58,428 nucleotides of DNA from Phycisphaeraceae bacterium (GTDB lineage Bacteria; Planctomycetota; Phycisphaerae; Phycisphaerales; UBA1924). The stretch spans positions 1 through 58,428 of the forward strand of contig JAJTHN010000037.1 of assembly GCA_021297895.1 (NCBI GenBank), given 5' to 3'. Position numbers and translations under genes: made by a program. Position 1 is the first letter of the stretch. The number at the start of each line of letters is the position of its first letter. This document shows positions 51,051 through 58,428 of this stretch, piece by piece. The notes beneath the pieces were generated by a model. It worked only from the letters and a program-made list of their open reading frames with translations. It made no database searches and was not told the origin of the DNA.

Positions 51051-51875
51051 AGAAGTCGGCGAGCGGTCGATGGTCATGAGACTGGATGACCGGGGGATTG
51101 TCATCTTGGGTGCCGGTCGACTGTCGGAGAGTCATCCATCGGAAGGTGGCGATGCCAGCGTCAGGAACGCTTGGATCCTCGAGCGCGGTCGCGTTGATGG
51201 CATCGCGCTGTCAACGTGCGACCCAGTACGATCCGGTTGTGTCGAACGCGGAGCTTTGGAGGCGCGGGCCTGACGGGGTGAACGGCCGTGCACTCGGAGC
51301 TCCTGGCGTCGATCGTGCGGAGGTGATCGGTCCGGACTCGCGACACTTTCCTGTAGGAGCCACTTGACCGGGTTGCATTGCAATAAGCGACAGGGCAGGG
51401 CACGTGCTCCGTGAGGATTACCAAGCTGCACGGCCGCGAGCTCCTCGAGCTCTTGGACGATGGAGCTTGAGCTGGATCGTCTTCGTCGGACGCGGCTTTT
51501 GGCGAATACGGGCAAAACCCTCGATCTCTTGGCCGAGGCTTGAGGAACTATCGCTCACGAAGTCGTATCTGTGATAACTCAATCATTGGATAGTGAGTTT
51601 GTCGTGCTCCTGCGCATTGTTTCAGAATATTGAGACAATTGGATTTGGGTAATTGAGCAAACGCACCAACATTTCTGGATCAAGTCGGCTCGACTGCTCG
51701 GCTGTCGCAGAATGCGAAAGTGAAAAAATCATGAAGTAGTGATTTAATGTCTTGCGAGCACGGGGTGGATCCGGTACCTTGTCGCTACCGCGTTAGAGGA
51801 TCGATGTGTCGCACGAGCACGCAGCGGTTGTTTGACGTTGTAAAGTGATGCGAAGCAGAACAGTGGAGGCGAGCG
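51051..51875. other. Long intergenic region, lower GC, with possible decayed coding traces
   Basis: 825 bases between guaA and the RHS gene without a convincing gene. Two short overlapping plus-strand frames read like one frameshifted helical peptide: 51411-51470 (GRELLELLDDG) and 51460-51543 (MELELDRLRRTRLLANTGKT, then LDLLAEA). They may be the remnant of a small gene. From about 51544 to 51850 the DNA is visibly AT-richer than any other stretch of this length in the window (for example gtgaaaaaatcatgaagtag). No terminator with a T tract was found for guaA; a weak stem gatgac/gtcatc follows its stop. The RHS ribosome site gtggagg is at 51864-51869. Confidence 0.5.
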
Positions 51876-54800
51876 ATGAAGGGCACAGTCACGGGTGTTC
51901 GATCTGCAATGCTCGGCGTGAGCGGCATGATCGGGAAGATCGGTGCTTTGGCGGTAATTCTCGCTTCGGGTCCGCAGGTCTTGGGGCGGGACTCATTGCT
52001 CCGCCCGGACGCTGTACTTCTTGCCTCGACCGTGCCTGAAGCGCCGCTTCAGCGCGTTCGGCCGGCCGTGACCGATCGCGGCGTCACCCTCGATGGAGCG
52101 GGAGTCCGTGGGTCGGTCTGGGGGTGGGAACTCGGGGCGGACCCGTTGGCGATCGGGCTTGATGAACGCCGAAACTTCGGCGGGGTTGACCTTGTGACAG
52201 GGCGGTACGGCTGGTCCACGGTGTCGATCGCGTTGCCCGCGAAGATGCCTTGGGCGGTTGGATTCGCGTACAGCGGGAGTTCGACGCCGACGGAAACGGC
52301 TCCAGCGGGTCCGGTGGGGCGTCACTGGTTTCAGTTGGAGCGGCCCGAACTGGTCCGCTCCTTCGTTGATGATGCATCGGAGCGGTCGGCGGGGGATGTG
52401 CTCTATCTGATCTATGGCCCTGATCGGTTCGTTGAGTTCCGTCGGAGGATGGGGGGAAGCGCGTTGTTTGTCGGCGTCAACGGCGCGGCGGGCGCCATCG
52501 TCGAGGCCAGTGATCTCAACGGTCGCCAGTTCTATGAGTACCGGGACCCCTCGGGTTTGGTCACAACGTTCTTCGGCTTTGCCGGATACAGCTTTGTGGG
52601 TGCCGATCGCGTCGCCGCCGGCGGACAGTTGTGGAAGGTGGCCGACGCCGCGGGAAACTCAGCGTTTGTCGGCCACAAGGATGACATCAAGGCCGCCGCG
52701 GAGGTGGGGCTCGACGCGCTCGGCCGCGTTGTCCGAGCGTACGACTCGAGCGGACGGCGGTTCGACTATGTCTATGCGAGCGGAGCCGGGGGCCAACTTG
52801 AGCGTGTGACGGCCTCGATGCTCGACCTCGCCGGTACGCCGACGAAGGTTGCCGAGGTGCGGTTGCGTCGCGTGGATGTGCCGGGCGGTACAGCGGAGGG
52901 CTCACTCGGTGCGATGGTCGGGATCGAGGAAGAGGAGCTCTTCGGCACGTCAACGGATTGGTCGACGGGCACGATCGTGCGGACGACGCGGTTCCGGGTG
53001 GCGGGCGATGGGTCGGGGTTGATCCGCATGGTCTTCGAGCCGGAGGTTGTTCGACGCAATGGTGTCGCGGCCATTTCCGCTGGGACAGACACCGAGTTGG
53101 CCAAGCTTGCGTCCGTGGCCCTTCTGCACGAGGCGAGCGACTTGCGGCGAGTCAGTGGCGTGGCGTTCTCCGGGCTGGCGACGAGTTTCAATGGGCTTTG
53201 GTTGCCGACGCACACCATCGCCTACAGCGCGGTCGCGTCATCGACGTTAGCGGGCAATCAGGCGGGTGGTGCCACGACGCGAGCGGTGATCGAGGAGGTG
53301 AAACGCGAGGGATCTGCGTCAACTCCTACACGGGTCATGGAGCGATACTTCGATGCGTACGGGCAGGCGCTCACGAGCGTGGAGAGAAGTCCGACCGGAA
53401 CGCCCAGGTTTGTCAGTGTTGCCCGCCGCGACGCGAGCGGCTCCCTGGAACTGACGGCGAGTCCTGAAGCGGTCCAGGCCTTCGACCCGAACACGGGCGT
53501 GGCGACGCTCAAAGCAAGTGATGGCGTCATCCGAGTCATTCGCCGTGCGACGACGGCCGATGGTCCTTGGGCGGAGAGGCTTGTTCGCGGCACGACGCGT
53601 CAACTCGGAATCGGGGGATCGAGCGTAGTTTGGGAGTCGTGGCGGGCGCTGGGGTCGGCGGAGCAGACGATTGCGGACTGGCCGCTGCCCGCTCAAACGC
53701 ACGTGCTCCGCCGGGTCGTGACGCAGGAACTCCGCGAGTACGTCGTCGAGACGTCCGCGTTCGACGTTCCAGGCCAGTACACATCGCGGACGTGGGCGTA
53801 CTCCTGGCACCCCGGCACCCTCATCGCTTCGAAAGTCGTTGAGACGCAGCCGGTTGTACCGACATCTCAGAATGGATCGGGGATCGCGCAGCAGACGATC
53901 GCGTGGTACCGACTGGATGGCAGCATCTGGGCGCACCAGTCCGAGGGAGATCGTCTGACGGCGTGGCAGCAGGATGCGCACGGCAACATCAGCAAGACGG
54001 TCGCGGATGCATCGCCATCGCTCCCCGATCCTGATCCGATCTCGGGGCTGCCGCTCGTGCCTGCGGACGCGGTCAGCAGCGGCTCCGCCACGAACCCGGC
54101 GCTCCATCGGGTGACCACATTTGTTCGTGATGTACTCGGCCGGGAGGTGCGTCGAACGCTGCCGGATGGTCGTGTCGAGGAGATCACGCGAGCGCGTGTA
54201 CCGGGTCTGGGCGGAGTGAACTCGGAACTGGTGACGATCGCCGTGCCGTTGGTCAAGTCGGGGCTGTGGTCGGGCCCGTGCGAGGTGACGGTCTTCGGGC
54301 ACGGCGGCGAGATCCTGGCGGAGGGTGTCGTGACGCCGGGCGATCGGCACGAGGACGCGGGAAACGACCCGCGGGCTCCCGGCGCGATCGCGTCGAGCAA
54401 CCAGCCGCCCTCCACGTGGATCAATGGCGGCTTCGCGGGCGGGGGCTATGCGGGTCTGTTCAGCGGGGCGGCTGATGGGCCGCGGTGGGTTTCGCTTTCG
54501 GAGAACTTCTACTCGGATGATCAGTCTCGGCTGGTGCAGGTGCGTGAGTGGACGCGGCTGCCGACTTCGGGAGGGACGCCGACGCATCTCAACTCGTTCA
54601 TGCGGTACGACGGGCTTGGGCGACTGAAGGACGTCAGCGATCCGACGGGCACGGTTGAGTCCGTGACCTACGACATCTTCGGCCGGGTAGAGGAAACCAG
54701 AACGTCCATCCTCGCGAGTGTTCTGAGCGAGCCGACCAAGCCGCTGGGTCTGCCGATGAACTGGCAGATCAGCCCGACGGATTCGTGGACTCGATCACGG

Positions 54801-57800
54801 TCGATTTACGATGACGCCAACGGCGGCCGTCTTCTGCGCATCGAGCGGAATCGCACGGAGAACGCCATTGTCACCGAGTCGCTCGGGTATGACCGCTGGG
54901 GTCGGCCTGTGTCGCTCTATCGCGGCGCTCCTCCCGGGGTGATGGTGAAGCTGGACAACCTTGGCCGTGTGATCGAGTCCTCGTTGTGGGAGGGCAATCC
55001 GGTTGCGGCCGGCGGTGTCGGGCTCAAGGAACTGGCGCGGATGGAGTTCATGCGCGATCCGTTCGGCCGCGTGTTCAAGCAGCGGCAGCACCTGATCGAC
55101 CCGCTGACCGGGCAGCCGACGAGCGAGTTGTGCGGCGGGGGCTGGGCGGGCCAGCCGTATCGAGACACCGATACGTGGTTCGGCAAGCACGGTAAGGTCA
55201 AGATGGTGCGCGGCGAGACGATCGAGAAGACGACGCACGATCGCATGTGCAACGTGACCGCGACGCTCACCGTCGCCAGCACGAATCCGAACCCGACCTA
55301 TGCGACCGCGACGACGGTCACCTCCGAGGACCGAGTTGTTCAGGAGAACGTCTACGTCCGGAACCAGCGCAACGGCGGGCTCCGCGGCGTGATCAGTGCC
55401 GATCGGCATCCGGGCGTCGGCCAGCAGCTTGGCGGCGGGCGGCTGCTTGGTCTGTTCATCAACTACGACCCAACGGGCGAGCCGACCATCAAGGTGCCAG
55501 CGAGTTCTCCTGGCCGCATCCTCATGAAGTTCATGCGCCCGGACGAGCTGGAGCGGCCGCGGCGGATCTTCGACTTCGGCAACGCGGGCATCGAGGAGAA
55601 CGGAACGACGGGCGAAATCCAGTACTGCATGGGTATCTCGTGCCCGACGATCACGACGATCAACGGTGTCGCGGCACGCGAGCAAAGGCTGGACTATGAC
55701 GAGCGCGGGGCGCTCGCGGTGATCGTTGATGAGACTGACCGAGGCACGCGGCGGTGGTTCGATGATGCGGGGAAGTTGGTCAAGGAGACGAGCGGGTGGC
55801 AGCACCCACTCCCGACTCCATTGTCGTCGCCGGAGAAGTTTCCGATTCCGCCGACGCATCGTGACCCTGCGGAGTGCGTCGCGGATGATCGCTGGATCGA
55901 GTATGACGAGTTCGGGCGTACGAAGGAAGAGCGGATGTTCCGGTGGCCGGACTTGGACTGGCAGTACCTCAATCCGCAGTCTCCGGAACCTCCGGAACCC
56001 CAGATTCTCAGGAAGTGGTACAAGAACACGTTCCCCAGCAGTTTCCCGCCCGGTTACGAGAATCGGCCGAAGAACAACCGTGAACCGTACATGGAAGACA
56101 TGTTCCCGCTGTGGCGGGGAATGTCTGGCCGGGTCCGCTTCCGGCTGACGGATGGGCTTGGGGCGCCGGAATTCCTCAAGTTCGCGTTGACGCCGGCGGG
56201 GCCGTTTACCGAATCAATCGAGTTCACGACCGATGTGCTCGGGCAGGTCTTGTCGCGGCGCGAGAAGCTGGGCAACGGCTGCGGCGAAGAGTACATGTCG
56301 AACTACTCGCGCGACCCGCTCGGGCGAGTCATGGAGATGAGTCGAACTCCGATGAACTGCTCCGCAGGTGATGAGCCGGCGATCCAGCGGGTTCGCTTCC
56401 GCTTCGACGCAGCGGGCGGACTCTGCGGCGTGGATCAGTGCATGGAGCCGATGAGCGGAGTCAACCCCGATGGGTGCGACTGGCAGGGTGTGCAGTTCAA
56501 GAACGACATTCCCGCCACCGGCGGTGGCTGGCGTAATACCCGGCGCTCGTCCCTCACGCTCCCTGGATCAGCGAGCAACTCGTTCGATCTGGTCGCGACC
56601 AACGGCTCGCCGATGAGCGAACCGGGCATCGACGACGCGATCGGACGCACGGGCCGGATCATTCTCAACGGTGAAGAGCGCCGAATGATCGCGGGCTATG
56701 GGTACTACGGCGTTTCGCGGCCGTCGTGGCGCGACGTGCCGGAGATCATGGCGGAGAACCCCGTTTATTCGCCGACGCGGACCTTCCCGGGAGACAATCG
56801 GATCACGCCGTGGTTCAAGCCGGGAATCCCCGGGCTGCCGTATCCGCCGAGGAGGGATCCGCGTCCGCTGGAAGTGGATTCGCCCTTCAAGCCGCTGCCG
56901 GGGAACGCAACTCCGTCACGCTCGCCCGGCATCACGAACTGGAACGAAGTCGACAACGACTGGTGGCGGCAGCGGCCGGGACCGTCGACGGTCTCGCCGA
57001 ATTTTGATGTTCCGAACCCGGACGACGAGCGGTTCATCACCCCGATGTGGATGCCGGGGCCAACGCCGCCGCCGCTGAACACCCCACCCGCGAATCCGCA
57101 GGTAGGCCCGGAAGTCCACCCTTGGCACGCCAACGAACGCGGCCGCCCGATTATCTGGGTCGACTACCAATACGGCACCGGCACCGAGACCGGCAAGATC
57201 ATCGGCGAGTATCAGCCGTGGGAGACCCACGACGAGATCTTGTCCTGGCTCCCCGGCGTAGCGCCGAACGTCGGCGATGACCGCCGATTCGGATACGACT
57301 GCAAGGGCGGCATCGAATGGATGAGCAGCGGGTACATGCCCGCGGCGTCGGAAACGGCGACGGCGGGTCCGCGGACGATCGCGGGAACGACGAACTGGAG
57401 TGTCTCGCAGGCTCTCGGCAGTTCGAATCAGGGAGCACCCGGGAGCCCGGTCGCCTTCGGTCAGGCCCCATCGAACCGTCTTGAGTCGTTCCTTCGCGAC
57501 CCGGTGGGCAACATCCGGTCGCAGTCCGAGTTCCGGCCGCCAGCGACGCCGCCAGTGACCACCGGCGGGCAGCAGGCCCCGCCGGTCCACGACCTGTTCA
57601 CGCGCGAGTACGACGGGGCCAACCGCGTCGCCGAGCAGGCTCGCAGCCGAGCGAACGATCCCAACGGCTCCGTCGGCGGTGCCGGCGGGCCGCTGCCGCC
57701 GTTGGATCCGCCGATCCACGACTCCCGCGGCAACCTCATTGACGACGGCGACCGATGGCTGTATAAGTACGATCTGCTGGGTCAGCTCGTCGAGGTCCGG

Positions 57801-58428
57801 GCGCGCAACGCGCCGTCTGGTCACGTCTTTGCCAAGTTCACGTACAACGCGCTGGGGTGGCGAACATCCGCGGCGTATGACCTGAACGGGAATGGGTCGG
57901 TTCTTGACGACCCCCGTGAGCTGTACACCTACGACGAGCAGTGGCGGGTCGTGGCGATTCATCGCCAAGGCCCGGCCACGACGAGCCCGCCGCCTGCGGG
58001 ACAGCCTGAGGCCATTCTCGCACGCCCTCTGCCGCAGTTGTACCAACGCTTCGTGTACCACCAGGACGGCCTGCCGGCGCAGGGCGTGTCCACCGGTGTG
58101 ATCGACCGCGTCGTGCTGCGTCAGCGTGACGCCGACGACAACCCCGACACCGGGCCCGACGGCCTGGAGGAGACGCTCTACTACATCCAGAACTCCCGCG
58201 GCGACGTCATGCAGGTGATCCGGCCCATCGCCGGGCCGAGCGATGAGTGGTGGAACGATGATCGCGGTGGGTACGCCGTCGAGAGCGTGCGGTACAGCCT
58301 GTACGGCGTGCCGACGGCGATCGCCTCGGCGGACATCAACCGCGACGGCGTGGTCGATGAACGCGATGTGTCGCTGTTCGTCAACGGCTGGGTCCAGGGC
58401 GAGATCGATCGTCGGCTGGATGTCAACA
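51876..58428 (+). CDS. Giant secreted RHS/YD-repeat protein with dockerin-like insert (3' truncated by window)
   Basis: The frame is open from ATG 51876 (GGAGG six bases upstream) to the right edge: 2184 codons, no stop. The N-terminus has a signal-like stretch (MIGKIGALAVILASGPQVLG). Residues about 60-600 form a beta-rich N-terminal domain (GGVDLVTGRYGWS, MPWAVGFAYSG). YD repeats are dense from about residue 900: YDIFGRVEET, YDRWGRPVSLY, YDEFGRTKEER, YDLLGQLVEVRA, FTYNALGWRTSAAYDLNGNG. Near the edge the RHS core (YYIQNSRGDVMQVI, VRYSLYGVPTAI) is interrupted by ADINRDGVVDERDVSLFVNG, a Ca-loop dockerin-like unit. RHS proteins form hollow shells around C-terminal toxins or act as surface proteins; the variable C-terminus and any immunity gene lie outside the window. 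Confidence 0.9.
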   Translation, partial: MKGTVTGVRSAMLGVSGMIGKIGALAVILASGPQVLGRDSLLRPDAVLLASTVPEAPLQRVRPAVTDRGVTLDGAGVRGSVWGWELGADPLAIGLDERRNFGGVDLVTGRYGWSTVSIALPAKMPWAVGFAYSGSSTPTETAPAGPVGRHWFQLERPELVRSFVDDASERSAGDVLYLIYGPDRFVEFRRRMGGSALFVGVNGAAGAIVEASDLNGRQFYEYRDPSGLVTTFFGFAGYSFVGADRVAAGGQLWKVADAAGNSAFVGHKDDIKAAAEVGLDALGRVVRAYDSSGRRFDYVYASGAGGQLERVTASMLDLAGTPTKVAEVRLRRVDVPGGTAEGSLGAMVGIEEEELFGTSTDWSTGTIVRTTRFRVAGDGSGLIRMVFEPEVVRRNGVAAISAGTDTELAKLASVALLHEASDLRRVSGVAFSGLATSFNGLWLPTHTIAYSAVASSTLAGNQAGGATTRAVIEEVKREGSASTPTRVMERYFDAYGQALTSVERSPTGTPRFVSVARRDASGSLELTASPEAVQAFDPNTGVATLKASDGVIRVIRRATTADGPWAERLVRGTTRQLGIGGSSVVWESWRALGSAEQTIADWPLPAQTHVLRRVVTQELREYVVETSAFDVPGQYTSRTWAYSWHPGTLIASKVVETQPVVPTSQNGSGIAQQTIAWYRLDGSIWAHQSEGDRLTAWQQDAHGNISKTVADASPSLPDPDPISGLPLVPADAVSSGSATNPALHRVTTFVRDVLGREVRRTLPDGRVEEITRARVPGLGGVNSELVTIAVPLVKSGLWSGPCEVTVFGHGGEILAEGVVTPGDRHEDAGNDPRAPGAIASSNQPPSTWINGGFAGGGYAGLFSGAADGPRWVSLSENFYSDDQSRLVQVREWTRLPTSGGTPTHLNSFMRYDGLGRLKDVSDPTGTVESVTYDIFGRVEETRTSILASVLSEPTKPLGLPMNWQISPTDSWTRSRSIYDDANGGRLLRIERNRTENAIVTESLGYDRWGRPVSLYRGAPPGVMVKLDNLGRVIESSLWEGNPVAAGGVGLKELARMEFMRDPFGRVFKQRQHLIDPLTGQPTSELCGGGWAGQPYRDTDTWFGKHGKVKMVRGETIEKTTHDRMCNVTATLTVASTNPNPTYATATTVTSEDRVVQENVYVRNQRNGGLRGVISADRHPGVGQQLGGGRLLGLFINYDPTGEPTIKVPASSPGRILMKFMRPDELERPRRIFDFGNAGIEENGTTGEIQYCMGISCPTITTINGVAAREQRLDYDERGALAVIVDETDRGTRRWFDDAGKLVKETSGWQHPLPTPLSSPEKFPIPPTHRDPAECVADDRWIEYDEFGRTKEERMFRWPDLDWQYLNPQSPEPPEPQILRKWYKNTFPSSFPPGYENRPKNNREPYMEDMFPLWRGMSGRVRFRLTDGLGAPEFLKFALTPAGPFTESIEFTTDVLGQVLSRREKLGNGCGEEYMSNYSRDPLGRVMEMSRTPMNCSAGDEPAIQRVRFRFDAAGGLCGVDQCMEPMSGVNPDGCDWQGVQFKNDIPATGGGWRNTRRSSLTLPGSASNSFDLVATNGSPMSEPGIDDAIGRTGRIILNGEERRMIAGYGYYGVSRPSWRDVPEIMAENPVYSPTRTFPGDNRITPWFKPGIPGLPYPPRRDPRPLEVDSPFKPLPGNATPSRSPGITNWNEVDNDWWRQRPGPSTVSPNFDVPNPDDERFITPMWMPGPTPPPLNTPPANPQVGPEVHPWHANERGRPIIWVDYQYGTGTETGKIIGEYQPWETHDEILSWLPGVAPNVGDDRRFGYDCKGGIEWMSSGYMPAASETATAGPRTIAGTTNWSVSQALGSSNQGAPGSPVAFGQAPSNRLESFLRDPVGNIRSQSEFRPPATPPVTTGGQQAPPVHDLFTREYDGANRVAEQARSRANDPNGSVGGAGGPLPPLDPPIHDSRGNLIDDGDRWLYKYDLLGQLVEVRARNAPSGHVFAKFTYNALGWRTSAAYDLNGNGSVLDDPRELYTYDEQWRVVAIHRQGPATTSPPPAGQPEAILARPLPQLYQRFVYHQDGLPAQGVSTGVIDRVVLRQRDADDNPDTGPDGLEETLYYIQNSRGDVMQVIRPIAGPSDEWWNDDRGGYAVESVRYSLYGVPTAIASADINRDGVVDERDVSLFVNGWVQGEIDRRLDVN

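Noticed and set aside
51070-52377. Several 60-130 codon frames on both strands between guaA and within the RHS start
   Set aside because: Ser/Arg-rich composition, no start signals, and they overlap the continuous RHS frame or lie in the AT-rich gap.
1-58428. tRNA, rRNA, insertion sequences and CRISPR arrays
   Set aside because: No cloverleaf-like sequence, rRNA-like stretch, transposase motif or regular repeat-spacer pattern was seen by eye; a covariance-model scan would be needed to exclude small RNAs.

Overview
The window looks like a chromosomal stretch of a planctomycete, most likely of the Phycisphaerae/Phycisphaerales type. The basis is gene content: GC-rich DNA; secreted prepilin-like proteins, one with a C-terminal H-x9-DG element; an ECF sigma factor coupled to a Ser/Thr kinase with a C-terminal sensor; 39-residue Ca-loop (dockerin-like) repeats ending in Gly-Cys-Pro; secreted beta-helix proteins; and a giant secreted RHS/YD-repeat protein carrying a dockerin-like insert. 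No rRNA, tRNA, CRISPR array or transposase was seen.

Layout. 1-281 is the 3' end of a WD40-repeat gene. 599-8985 is a minus-strand run: (reading leftwards) dnaA, an exported HEAT-like protein, a DegT-type aminotransferase, rpmB (L28), mcsA-mcsB (protein arginine kinase) and a sugar-phosphate isomerase-like TIM barrel. Just upstream of dnaA (about 9105-9365) is a cluster of DnaA-box-like TCCAC sites beside an A7 tract, a candidate oriC. 9463-15669 holds a GNAT acetyltransferase, an exported protein, rpmA (L27), and the minus-strand housekeeping cluster hpf, ptsN, ptsH, ffh. 15863-18259 holds two tandem paralogous secreted beta-helix proteins. 18495-26893 holds pyrF, a DUF971 protein, recG, a small DUF6714-like protein, a prepilin-like protein, a dockerin-repeat exported protein, asd and a DCC thioredoxin-like protein. 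27060-31653 is a cell-surface block: a 1048-residue secreted protein resembling phosphate-binding proteins, with several Ca-loop repeats, and a second prepilin-like protein.

32098-45471 is rich in signalling: ECF sigma factor + Ser/Thr kinase, SPOR lipoprotein, AMP-forming acyl ligase, ABC-F ATPase, then a c-di-GMP-flavoured module (membrane hybrid histidine kinase with Hpt, REC-HD-GYP response regulator, and a convergent PilZ-REC protein with a degenerate Hpt). 45693-51050 has an exported GH31 alpha-glucosidase, an MmcB-like nuclease-fold protein, a Nudix hydrolase and guaA. After an 825-base, partly AT-rich gap, 51876 to the right edge is one open frame encoding a secreted RHS-type protein of more than 2184 residues, truncated by the window.

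The most striking cross-cutting observation is architectural. About eleven genes (including pyrF, DUF971, recG, asd, DCC, ECF sigma, ABC-F, Nudix, guaA and mcsA) have a TANNCT/TAnnnT -10-like hexamer ending only 6-9 bases before the start codon, and no Shine-Dalgarno sequence. This predicts leaderless (or nearly leaderless) mRNAs. Other genes (rpmA, GH31, RHS, acyl ligase, beta-helix) have a clear GGAG-type site. In the pyrF/DUF971 divergent pair the two -10 hexamers overlap, predicting one bidirectional promoter driving two leaderless messages.
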